Below, in pieces: positions 7,710 through 14,760 of a DNA stretch of 15,135 bases. The stretch is taken from NCBI GenBank assembly GCA_017652965.1, contig JAGBZZ010000298.1, positions 1 to 15,135 on the forward strand, given 5' to 3'. Both the position numbers and the translations under genes were made by a program. Source of the stretch: Clostridia bacterium (lineage in GTDB: Bacteria; Bacillota_A; Clostridia; Oscillospirales; CAG-272). The notes beneath the pieces were generated by a model. The model saw nothing but the letters and a program-made list of their open reading frames with translations, searched no databases and was not told the DNA's origin. Each line of letters opens with the position of its first letter. Positions within the stretch are counted from its first letter, which is position 1.

Positions 7710-7751
7710 ACAAAATGCAATCAAAAGCGCGGTTTTGCCATTGCATTTTGT
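7710..7751. promoter_or_regulatory. Nested operator-like dyad upstream of the GH109-like gene
   Basis: ACAAAATGCAAT (7710-7721) and ATTGCATTTTGT (7740-7751) are perfect 12-bp inverted arms separated by 18 nt. Within the spacer CAAAAGCGCGGTTTTG (7722-7737) is itself nearly palindromic with a central CG, as in many LacI/CcpA-type operators. The right arm contains the -35 box (7741-7746), so binding would block or control that promoter. The regulator identity is inference. Confidence 0.6.
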
Positions 7752-7769
7752 TCTTTTTGTGGGTAGAAT
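7741..7769 (+). promoter_or_regulatory. Sigma-A promoter of the GH109-like gene
   Basis: TTGCAT (7741-7746), 17-nt spacer, TAGAAT (7764-7769). The gene starts at 7806 after GAGGAGG (7792-7798). Confidence 0.75.
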
Positions 7770-7805
7770 GAAAGGGAAAAGACCAAACACCGAGGAGGAA
7801 CCGAT

Positions 7806-9014
7806 ATGAAGACCTATACCCTTGCGATCGTGGGGCTTGGCAGCCGCGGCGGCCAGCTTTACAGCGTCTTAAAGCACCGTGAATACGTGGACGTTGTCGC
7901 CGTGTGCGACACGGTAGCCGCCACCGCCGCCGCCTTTGCCGACAGGGTGGAGGCAGACGGGCGCCACCGCCCCGCCACCTACACCGATTACCGCGCCTGC
8001 CTGGATACCGAAAAGCCGGATATCGTGGTGATCGCCACCTCCTGGCTTTACCATCTGGAGATCTCGATCTACGCCATGGAGCACGGCATCATCCCCGCCT
8101 GCGAGGTGGGGGGCGCCTACAGTGTGCATTCGCTTTGGGAGCTTGTGCGCACCTACGAGCGCACCCGTACCCCCATTATGTTCCTTGAAAACGCCTGCTA
8201 TCACCGCATCAAGCTTCTGGCGCTTTCCATGAAGCGTGCCGGCTGCTTTGGCGAGCTTGTGCACTGCGAGGGGGGCTACCGCCACGATCTGCGCAAGCAG
8301 ATCTGCACCGGGCAGGAGACCGGGCACTACCGCATGACCGAATACATCTGCCGCAACGGCGAGAATTATCCGACCCACGAGATCGGCCCGATCGCCAAGC
8401 TTCTTGACATCAACTGCGGCAACCGCTTCCTGTCTCTTTACACGATCGGCTCGAAGTCGGTGGGGCTTCCCCACTATGTTGCCGACCGCGGCATCAGCGG
8501 CCTTGAGGGGGTGCGCTTCAACCAATCCGACGTTGTCAGCACCCTGATCAAATGTCAGAACGGCGAGACGGTGTTTATCGCCCTGGATACCTCCCTGCCC
8601 CGCTATTACTCGCGCAGCTTTGTGGCCGAGGGCACACGGGGCATGATCAGCGAGGACGTGGGTGCCGTCTACCTCGATAACGGCGAGGATAAGCACGTCA
8701 CCTGGGACAAGTGCGCCGGCAACCTTGACGAGTACTATGCCCGCTATGAGCATCCGCTGTGGGAAAAGAAGGGGACGGTCGACGCCCACGGCGGCATCGA
8801 TACTTTGGAGTTTGACGACTTTTTCCGTGCGCTGGATGCCGGCGAGGATATGCCCATCGACGTCTACGACATGGCCACCTGGATGGTCATCACCACCCTG
8901 AGTGAGGAGTCTATCGCCACCGGCAACGCCGTCGCCTTCCCGGATTTCACCGACGGCAAGTGGACTGTCAGAAAGAACCGCTTTGCCCTGCCCGAATACT
9001 ACCGCAAGGGCTGA
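7806..9014 (+). CDS. Gfo/Idh/MocA-family protein, probable GH109-type NAD-dependent glycosidase
   Basis: The 402-residue protein begins with a Rossmann fold (GLGSRG, 10-15) that should hold a dinucleotide. The usual EKP lysine motif of simple dehydrogenases is replaced by CEVGGAYSV (99-107), followed by LENACYHR (127-134), GYRHDLR (157-163) and the family-typical NGENYPTHEIGP (184-195). The YPTH tetrad (Tyr188, His191) is typical of GH109 alpha-N-acetylgalactosaminidases, which cleave alpha-GalNAc, for example from the blood group A antigen, through a transient NAD-dependent oxidation. Many GH109 proteins are exported by a Tat signal; this one has none. The gene is monocistronic with its own promoter, operator-like dyad and terminator. 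A plain sugar dehydrogenase remains possible. Confidence 0.8.
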   Translation: MKTYTLAIVGLGSRGGQLYSVLKHREYVDVVAVCDTVAATAAAFADRVEADGRHRPATYTDYRACLDTEKPDIVVIATSWLYHLEISIYAMEHGIIPACEVGGAYSVHSLWELVRTYERTRTPIMFLENACYHRIKLLALSMKRAGCFGELVHCEGGYRHDLRKQICTGQETGHYRMTEYICRNGENYPTHEIGPIAKLLDINCGNRFLSLYTIGSKSVGLPHYVADRGISGLEGVRFNQSDVVSTLIKCQNGETVFIALDTSLPRYYSRSFVAEGTRGMISEDVGAVYLDNGEDKHVTWDKCAGNLDEYYARYEHPLWEKKGTVDAHGGIDTLEFDDFFRALDAGEDMPIDVYDMATWMVITTLSEESIATGNAVAFPDFTDGKWTVRKNRFALPEYYRKG

Positions 9015-9026
9015 CCCCATCCCAAG

Positions 9027-9069
9027 GAGAGAACCGATCGGCACCCCGCCGTGACGTTCTCTCTTTTTT
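9027..9069 (+). terminator. Intrinsic terminator of the GH109-like gene
   Basis: GAGAGAAC (9027-9034) pairs with GTTCTCTC (9056-9063), followed by a U-run to 9069. It begins 12 nt after the stop at 9014. Confidence 0.82.
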
Positions 9070-9113
9070 ATGCGCCACGGCGTATGCCCTATGCGGGATT
9101 GCGCCAATAACGG

Positions 9114-9143
9114 TTGACAGACCGCCCCTCTTTATGCTATCAT
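9114..9143 (+). promoter_or_regulatory. Sigma-A promoter of the AAA-M41 fusion gene
   Basis: Consensus TTGACA (9114-9119), 18-nt spacer and TATCAT (9138-9143) preceded by TGC (extended -10). The segment 9125-9144 matches 18 of 20 bases of the GH89 promoter at 1607-1626. The expected leader is about 57 nt. Confidence 0.8.
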
Positions 9144-9194
9144 AGAATCATCTGACACTAAATATGCGCCGCGCCCACGCGCGTGGCCTGCGTG

Positions 9195-9201
9195 AAAGGA
9201 G
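9195..9201 (+). promoter_or_regulatory. Ribosome site choosing the ATG at 9207
   Basis: AAAGGAG lies 5 nt before ATG at 9207. An in-frame GTG at 9183 has no such site, so the protein starts MEKSP. Confidence 0.85.
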
Positions 9202-9206
9202 CTATC

Positions 9207-12200
9207 ATGGAAAAGAGCCCACTTCTGCAATACGTCCTGACCCATGCCGAGGAGCTTGCAAAGCCAAACGGTGGCAGGGTGACCCCCGCCTGCTTTGTGG
9301 CCGTGCTTGTCAAACTGGCCGAAAGTGCCAAGGAGGAGGGGGGGCTCCCCGGTGAGCTTTTCCCCGAGACCCTGAGCGAGGAGTGGCAGGGCATATATAC
9401 CATGCTTTCCGACCGGGGCATTCTGGATGCTACGGTGGCCGAGCGGCTTTTGGCCACCGCCCTTGACCCCGAGATCCCGCTGACCAAGGAGGCCTATCTT
9501 TTCCGCCGCGCAGAGTACCGCGCGCAGATCGAGGCCGACACCGAGGATGGCGCTCCCCTTGGGGCGGATCTCTATCTTCGCAAGCTTTTGGAGAACCCCT
9601 CTGCCGCCCTGCAAGCCGTCCTGCAGGCAGAGGACACGGGGGAGAAAAAGGCGGGCGAGGGTGTCGATATCCTGAGCGCCATCGCCGCCTTTAAAAAGAC
9701 CTCGTCCGTGGCGGATACGGCCGCCAAGGCAACCCCCCGGGGAGAGGACACCGCCTCCGGCGCGGCAGAAGAGACGCCGGACGGGGAGGAGGACGGTGTG
9801 GCCGAGAGCGAGGACGGTGTGGCCGGGGCTGAGGATCCTGCCGCCGGCTTTTCGATCAGTGAGGTCGTCCGCCGTACGACCGAGATCCAAAAGGCGCTTC
9901 TTGACAAGGTCGTCGGGCAGGATCAGGCCGTCAACGCCTTCTGCGCCGGCTATTTCCAGGGTGAGCTTGCCGCCGCCACGCAGAAAAACCGCCGTGGGCC
10001 GCTGGCCACCTATCTGTTTGCCGGCCCTCCCGGTGTCGGTAAGACCTTCATGGCCGAAACCGCCGCCGCCGCCCTCGGGCTTCCCTTTTTGCGGGTGGAT
10101 ATGAGCGAATATGCCGACAACGATTCGCTTGTCGAGTTCTGCGGGTCGGACAACGTGTACAAAAACGGCAAGGAGGGCAACGTGACGAGGTTCTTGAAGG
10201 AGAACCCCCGCTCGGTCATCCTCTTTGACGAGATCGAAAAGGCACACCTTTGCATCATCCACCTTTTCTTGCAGATCCTGGATTCGGGCAACATCCGCGA
10301 CAACTTCTCGGATGAGCTGGTGTCGTTTGGCGACACCATCATCATCTTTACCACCAACGTCGGCCGTAAGCTTTACGAGGATCCGACCGCCACGAACCTG
10401 GCCATGACCCCGCGCAAAAAGATCCTGGAGGCACTGTCCACCGAGCGGGATCCCGCCGCAGGCACCCTGATGTTCCCGACGGCGATCTGCTCGCGCTTCG
10501 CGGCGGGCAACGTCCTGATGTTCAACCATCTCGGCACCGACAACCTTTACTTTATCACCAAGCGTGAGCTTGAGAGGCACGCTGGCGCCTTTACCTTTGG
10601 CACCGACATCCGCGTGGATATGGACAAAAAGCTGCCGACCGCCCTGATCTTCTCGGCGGGGGGCAAGACCGATGCCCGTACCGTGCGCGGCCGTGCCACC
10701 TCCATCTTCCATGAGGAGATGTTCGAGCTTTTCCGTCTCTTGACCGACAGAGGCCACACCCTGTCCTCACTGAAGAATATCCGCCTGGAGGTCGCACTGG
10801 ACAAGTGCCCGGGCGACGTCGTTTCGATGTTTGTCAACACCGAAAGCCCCAAGATCCTGCTCTTCGCGGCGGAGGAGGTGGCGGATGCAGTGCGCGCCCG
10901 CCTGCCCGGTATCACGGTGCTTTCCGCCGCCGACACCGACAGTGCCAAGGAGATCCTCTTCCACCATGACGTATGCCTTGTGCTTTGCGACGTCCGCGCC
11001 GGTATGCGCGGTGGCGCCGCCGCCGTCCTGAACACCGAGGATCTGGAGTCGGTCGGGCAGGAGTTCCTTACCTATCTGCTTTCCCACCACGATCTGCCGG
11101 TCTATATCCTGGAGGGAGACGAGGCCATGACGGGGGCGGAGTTCCTCTCCTTTGCCGCCATGGGGGTGCGCGGGCGGCTTTCGCCTGCCAACGCCGACTT
11201 TGGCGCCGCCGTGCAGACCTATTGCGACGTAGCCTATCAGCAGGAAAAAATCATGGCACTGGCGCGTGACAGCAAGGTGCTTTCCTACAAGACGGCACAA
11301 ACCGTGTCCGAGGACGGCACCGCCGCCACCATCTCCTTCTACCGCTTCCGCTTTACCCGCTCGCCCGACAGTGACGATGCCTCCAGTGTCCTGGATTCCG
11401 CCTCCCGCCCGAAGGTCTCCTTTGCCGACGTGATCGGTGCGGAGGATGCCAAGCGCGAGCTTTCCTACTTTGTGGATTATCTGAAGGATCCCCGCCGCTA
11501 TGCCCGCCTTGGCCTGCATGCGCCCAAGGGCGTGCTGCTCTACGGCCCTCCCGGCACGGGTAAGACCCTGCTTGCCAAGGCCACGGCGGGGGAATCCGAC
11601 GTCACCTTCCTGACGACCGAGGGTAACCGCTTTTTAAAGCAGTACCGCGGTGAGGGGGCAGAGGCTGTGCATACCCTGTTCCGCACGGCGAGAAAATATG
11701 CCCCCGCCATCATCTTTGTCGATGAGATCGACGCCATCGGTAAGGATCGCTCGGAGGGGCGCAACGACGAAATGATCGGGGACGTGCTGACCGCCTTCTT
11801 AACCGAGATGGACGGCTTCACCAAGGATCCCTCCAAGCCCGTATTCGTCCTGGCCGCCACCAACTACGCGGTGGAAAAGGGACAGGGCAAGACCCTTGAC
11901 AGTGCGCTTCTTCGCCGCTTTGACCGCCGCATCTACGTCGACCTGCCGAACAAGGAGGAGCGCCTTCGCTACTGCCGGATGCGGGTCTCGCGCTCTCCTG
12001 CTATGGCACTGTCGGATGCTGAGCTTGAAAGCATTGCGACCCGCTCGGTCGGGATGAGCCTTGCAGAGCTGGAGTCTATCTTTGAGATGGCCCTGCGCGG
12101 CGCTGTCCGCACGGCAGACGGCAAGGTGGGGGACGAGGCCTTTGAGGAGGCCTTTGAGACCTTTGTCAGCGGCGAAAAGCGAGAGAGAAGCGAAAAGAGC

Positions 12201-12734
12201 ATCGAAAGGACGGCACGCCACGAGGCGGGGCATGCCCTGCTTTGCTGGCTGAGCGGTGAGTGCCCCGCGTATCTCACGGTCGTCTCGCGTGGAGATCACG
12301 GCGGCTATATGCAGCACGCCGACAGTGAGGACAAGGGGGTCTATACGAAGAAGGATCTGCTTTGGCGTATCCGCACCGCCCTTGCCGGTCGCGCGGCCGA
12401 GCTTGTCTATTACGGCAAGGAGGAGGGCCTTAGCACCGGCCCCTCGGGCGATCTGCAAGCGGCTACCCGCCTGGCACGCGCCATGATCTGCGATTATGGC
12501 ATGGATGAGGTGATGGGGCTTTCGTATACCGAGCCCGCCGCCGCCACCGATGCCTATCACGCCGCCCTGCGCGCGCGCACCAACGAGATCCTGGCGGCCG
12601 AGCTGGATGCCGCCGTCGTGGCGGTAGAAAAGAACCGCGCCGCCGTCGACGCCCTGGTGGCGGCACTGGTAGAAAAGAACCAGCTGCGCGGCACCGAGAT
12701 CGACGCGATCTTCGTCGAGCTTGCCGTACGCTGA
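9207..12734 (+). CDS. Tandem AAA+ protease: ClpA/B-like AAA+ fused to FtsH-like AAA and M41 zinc peptidase
   Basis: This is a 1175-residue protein. Residues 1-145 form a helical region reminiscent of a Clp N-domain; about 150-212 is an acidic Ala/Gly-rich linker. A ClpA/B D2-type module follows: KVVGQ near 237, Walker A GPPGVGKT (273-280), Walker B LFDEIEKA (Asp341, Glu342), sensor Asn384. An alpha/beta region (about 549-680) resembles a degenerate receiver domain. An FtsH-type AAA domain runs from about 737: Walker A GPPGTGKT (780-787), IIFVDEIDAIG (Asp839, Glu840), sensor Asn886, arginine fingers in RRFDRR (903-908). The M41 peptidase has HEAGH (1005-1009) and the third zinc ligand Asp1082 in SGDLQAAT. 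ATPase and peptidase sites all look intact. No membrane helix is seen, whereas FtsH is membrane-anchored, so a cytosolic ATP-driven protease is inferred. It has its own promoter. Targets are unknown. Confidence 0.92.
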   Translation: MEKSPLLQYVLTHAEELAKPNGGRVTPACFVAVLVKLAESAKEEGGLPGELFPETLSEEWQGIYTMLSDRGILDATVAERLLATALDPEIPLTKEAYLFRRAEYRAQIEADTEDGAPLGADLYLRKLLENPSAALQAVLQAEDTGEKKAGEGVDILSAIAAFKKTSSVADTAAKATPRGEDTASGAAEETPDGEEDGVAESEDGVAGAEDPAAGFSISEVVRRTTEIQKALLDKVVGQDQAVNAFCAGYFQGELAAATQKNRRGPLATYLFAGPPGVGKTFMAETAAAALGLPFLRVDMSEYADNDSLVEFCGSDNVYKNGKEGNVTRFLKENPRSVILFDEIEKAHLCIIHLFLQILDSGNIRDNFSDELVSFGDTIIIFTTNVGRKLYEDPTATNLAMTPRKKILEALSTERDPAAGTLMFPTAICSRFAAGNVLMFNHLGTDNLYFITKRELERHAGAFTFGTDIRVDMDKKLPTALIFSAGGKTDARTVRGRATSIFHEEMFELFRLLTDRGHTLSSLKNIRLEVALDKCPGDVVSMFVNTESPKILLFAAEEVADAVRARLPGITVLSAADTDSAKEILFHHDVCLVLCDVRAGMRGGAAAVLNTEDLESVGQEFLTYLLSHHDLPVYILEGDEAMTGAEFLSFAAMGVRGRLSPANADFGAAVQTYCDVAYQQEKIMALARDSKVLSYKTAQTVSEDGTAATISFYRFRFTRSPDSDDASSVLDSASRPKVSFADVIGAEDAKRELSYFVDYLKDPRRYARLGLHAPKGVLLYGPPGTGKTLLAKATAGESDVTFLTTEGNRFLKQYRGEGAEAVHTLFRTARKYAPAIIFVDEIDAIGKDRSEGRNDEMIGDVLTAFLTEMDGFTKDPSKPVFVLAATNYAVEKGQGKTLDSALLRRFDRRIYVDLPNKEERLRYCRMRVSRSPAMALSDAELESIATRSVGMSLAELESIFEMALRGAVRTADGKVGDEAFEEAFETFVSGEKRERSEKSIERTARHEAGHALLCWLSGECPAYLTVVSRGDHGGYMQHADSEDKGVYTKKDLLWRIRTALAGRAAELVYYGKEEGLSTGPSGDLQAATRLARAMICDYGMDEVMGLSYTEPAAATDAYHAALRARTNEILAAELDAAVVAVEKNRAAVDALVAALVEKNQLRGTEIDAIFVELAVR

Positions 12735-12758
12735 CAACGTGTCCGCCGGGATAGGGTC

Positions 12759-13022
12759 ATGTCCGATCCTGCCATCCTTACCTCCCCCGACGCCTTCTCT
12801 CACGGGCTGTACCTCGACGATGAGAAGGCACGCCAAGGCTTTTTGGAGCCGGGGGCGGCCTCGGACACGTTTTTATCCGAGCTTGGCTATCAAAGAGAGC
12901 CCGGCACGCTTGCCTATCGCCGCATCGGCAGGGACGGCGATCGAATGACGCCCTTCCCAACACCGCACAAAAAAGAGGATGCTTCGGCACATGGCCGTTC
13001 ATCCTCTTTTTTTATTCTGTAA
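12759..13022 (+). CDS. Possible small hypothetical protein, in frame with and just after the AAA-M41 gene
   Basis: An open frame of 87 codons starts with ATG 24 nt after the TGA of the protease gene and lies in the same frame. Up to about 12960 the codons are coding-like, with most third positions G or C and a plausible amino-acid mix (for example GLYLDDEKARQGFLEPG). The last part translates the terminator hairpin, ending at TAA 13020-13022, which is unusual. The upstream ribosome site (GGGATAGGG) is weak. It may be a real small gene translated by reinitiation, a readthrough extension, or a remnant of a longer C-terminus cut by a nonsense change. No family is recognised. Confidence 0.4.
   Translation: MSDPAILTSPDAFSHGLYLDDEKARQGFLEPGAASDTFLSELGYQREPGTLAYRRIGRDGDRMTPFPTPHKKEDASAHGRSSSFFIL
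12969..13012. terminator. Bidirectional terminator between convergent genes
   Basis: AAAAAAGAGGATG (12969-12981) pairs perfectly with CATCCTCTTTTTT (13000-13012); an inner CGGC/GCCG stem (12985-12988 with 12994-12997) extends it. It serves the protease gene from the left and the isomerase gene from the right, whose TAA stop begins inside the U-run. Confidence 0.9.
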
Positions 13023-13758
13023 TCCGGCGCAAGGCATCCGCCTCAGCCGCAAGCTCCCGGATGCCGTCCCGCGGCATAAATTCCAAAAGCAGGGTACGGG
13101 GGGTGGTAAAGGCGGCAAGGTAAGCGCGCCACTCGTCGGTTGCCTCGGCAAGCGGAAGCCTCTCATCCCCCCGCCAGTGGAAGACGTGGATATGGTGGGC
13201 GTACGGGGCGACCCTTGCGGCATTTGCTAAATTTTCCGACACCCCCTGCCACTGGAAGGGCTGCCAGTACATCGAAAAGGCGGGCGAGCCGACCTCCTCC
13301 ATCAGCCACACGGCATCCTCGGGGTTCTCGGTAAAGGTTCTTTTGTGGCACTCCATGCACAGCCGTACCCCGGCGGCCTCGGCCATGGTGGCGGCGGCAC
13401 GGCAAAGGGCGGTCAGCTCCTCCCGCTCTGCCTTGGTCATGTCGGCGCCGCTTTTCTGCCCGCACCACAGGCGCAGGGTGTCTGTCCCCAGGATCTCTGC
13501 CGCGCGGATATAGCTGCAAAGCTCGTCAAGCGGGGTCTGCCCCAGGCGGAAATAGGTGCCGTAGGAGGAGGCCTTCAGCCCGTAGGCGGCCTGCAGGGCG
13601 GCAATCTCACAAAGGCGCGCCCCCTCGCTTGGGGGCGCATGCACGTCGCTTCCCCACTCGATGCAGGAAAGCCCTGCCGCGGCGGCCGCTTCCATGATCT
13701 CGCGCGGTGTATGCCCCCGAAAGGAGACCGACACCAGCCCAAGCGTATAATCCTTCAT
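13012..13758 (-). CDS. Sugar phosphate isomerase/epimerase-like TIM-barrel protein
   Basis: This 248-residue protein belongs to the xylose isomerase-like TIM barrel (AP endonuclease 2) superfamily. IEWGSDVH (33-40) ends an early strand, LCMECHKRTF (133-142) carries the typical metal-binding Glu136 and His138, HIHVFHWRGD (189-198) gives a later metal-site histidine, and LLLEFMP (223-229) carries a C-terminal glutamate ligand candidate, Glu227. These enzymes isomerise or epimerise sugars or related polyols; the exact reaction is not readable. The start at 13758 overlaps the AraC gene stop by 4 nt (ATGA) and has AAAGGAGG 7 nt upstream within the regulator gene. It is probably cotranscribed with, and may be controlled by, that regulator. 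Confidence 0.83.
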   Translation of the reverse strand: MKDYTLGLVSVSFRGHTPREIMEAAAAAGLSCIEWGSDVHAPPSEGARLCEIAALQAAYGLKASSYGTYFRLGQTPLDELCSYIRAAEILGTDTLRLWCGQKSGADMTKAEREELTALCRAAATMAEAAGVRLCMECHKRTFTENPEDAVWLMEEVGSPAFSMYWQPFQWQGVSENLANAARVAPYAHHIHVFHWRGDERLPLAEATDEWRAYLAAFTTPRTLLLEFMPRDGIRELAAEADALRRITE

Positions 13759-14678
13759 CCCTCTGCCTCCTTTGGTGCGCGCCGTGCCGAAAGATACGAG
13801 GCCGGCGTCTCGCCCACGATCCTTTGAAAATTGCGGTAAAAGGTGGTATAGTCGGCATAGCCGCAAAGCCCCGCAAGGGCGGAAAGCGAAAGCCTCCCCT
13901 CGGAAGCGGCGATCACCTCCAGCGCCTTGGCAATGCGCACCCCGTTCAGAAATTCGTGCATGGTCTTGCCGGTAAAGCGGCGAAAGCGACGGCAAAACTC
14001 CTTGCGTGACATGCGCGTCAGCTCTGCCATGGCATCCACTGTCAGGGCCTCGGCATAGTGTCCCTTGATGTAATGGACGGCATACACAACAGAGTTTTTC
14101 TCGGCCGCCTCGGGCGCGGCCTCCCCGGCGCGATAGAGCGAGGAGTACACGCAAAGGAGGGTCGCCAGGCAATTTTTAATGGCGCACTCGCTATCCCTTT
14201 TCTGTGCCGCATACACCATAAACTCCATCATATGCCCAAGGTGCAGCTGCAGATCCGCCGGGACAGGCTGGATGACCGCACAGCGCCCACTGTTAAAAAT
14301 GCGGGAAAGCGTACCGCCCGTCCCGGCACGGGTCTTAAGGATATCCTCGATCCAGCCGATGGTAAAGGCGCACTCATAGATCACGCTGTCGGCCGTGCAA
14401 AGCGAAACGGTGTGGCGGCGCTCCGGCGGGGCGATGGCAATGTCCCCGTACCCCAGGCGAAGCTCCTGCCCCTCGGCCTTTAGGGTCACGTAGCCCTTCT
14501 CGGTATAGTACAGCACGAAATAGTCTCGGTGGCAATAGGTGCGGGGCAGGCCGTCATAGCACGAGCGGAGAATGCGAAAGGGGGCAAGCGCACTGTGCGC
14601 CGCCGAGGGGGTAATGTTCAGGCACCGCTCTTCGTCGCAAGGGGTATCCTGCGGCATGTCGGCTAAGTCTCGTTTCAT
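13755..14678 (-). CDS. AraC-family transcriptional regulator
   Basis: The 307-residue protein has an N-terminal cupin-like sensor domain (about 25-135; note GDIAIAPPERRHTV at 78-91, the usual beta-barrel strand of AraC sugar sensors) and a C-terminal double helix-turn-helix. Helix-turn-helix 1 is around 212-236 (LTVDAMAELTRMSRKEFCRRF), and number 2 around 263-298 (LSALAGLCGYADYTTFYRNFQ, ending GETPASY). Such regulators usually activate sugar genes in response to a ligand. The start at 14678 has a G-rich AGAGGGGGG site and lies about 20 nt after the predicted transcription start. A longer frame with an upstream ATG at 14705 overlaps the -10 box and is excluded. It is first in a two-gene operon with the isomerase. 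Confidence 0.92.
   Translation of the reverse strand: MKRDLADMPQDTPCDEERCLNITPSAAHSALAPFRILRSCYDGLPRTYCHRDYFVLYYTEKGYVTLKAEGQELRLGYGDIAIAPPERRHTVSLCTADSVIYECAFTIGWIEDILKTRAGTGGTLSRIFNSGRCAVIQPVPADLQLHLGHMMEFMVYAAQKRDSECAIKNCLATLLCVYSSLYRAGEAAPEAAEKNSVVYAVHYIKGHYAEALTVDAMAELTRMSRKEFCRRFRRFTGKTMHEFLNGVRIAKALEVIAASEGRLSLSALAGLCGYADYTTFYRNFQRIVGETPASYLSARRAPKEAEG
13766..13773 (-). promoter_or_regulatory. Ribosome site inside the AraC gene that fixes the isomerase start
   Basis: On the - strand, AAAGGAGG lies 7 nt before ATG at 13758 and within the last codons of the regulator gene. This excludes longer in-frame starts that reach back into the regulator and supports coupling through the ATGA overlap. 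Confidence 0.85.
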
Positions 14679-14703
14679 CGGTATCCCCCCTCTCTTTTTC
14701 TCC

Positions 14704-14732
14704 ATTATACCCCCGCTATCCCTCCTTGTCAA
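14704..14732 (-). promoter_or_regulatory. Consensus sigma-A promoter of the AraC-isomerase operon
   Basis: On the - strand, TTGACA (14727-14732), exactly 17 nt, TATAAT (14704-14709). Both hexamers are perfect consensus. The start site would be near 14697. Confidence 0.92.
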
Positions 14733-14760
14733 GCAATGCGCGGTTTTTTGCCATTCCCGC

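Noticed and set aside
7869..9107. 412-codon open frame antisense to the GH109-like gene
   Set aside because: It is low-complexity and Gly/Ala/Val-rich, lacks a ribosome site, and crosses the terminator region of the sense gene.
9183..9206. Upstream GTG start for the protease gene
   Set aside because: It has no ribosome site, whereas ATG at 9207 follows AAAGGAG by 5 nt.
9132..10757. 541-codon open frame antisense to the protease gene
   Set aside because: It mirrors a GC-rich coding strand, has a repetitive Gly/Ala/Val/Leu-rich translation, no ribosome site, and the sense strand carries unmistakable AAA motifs.
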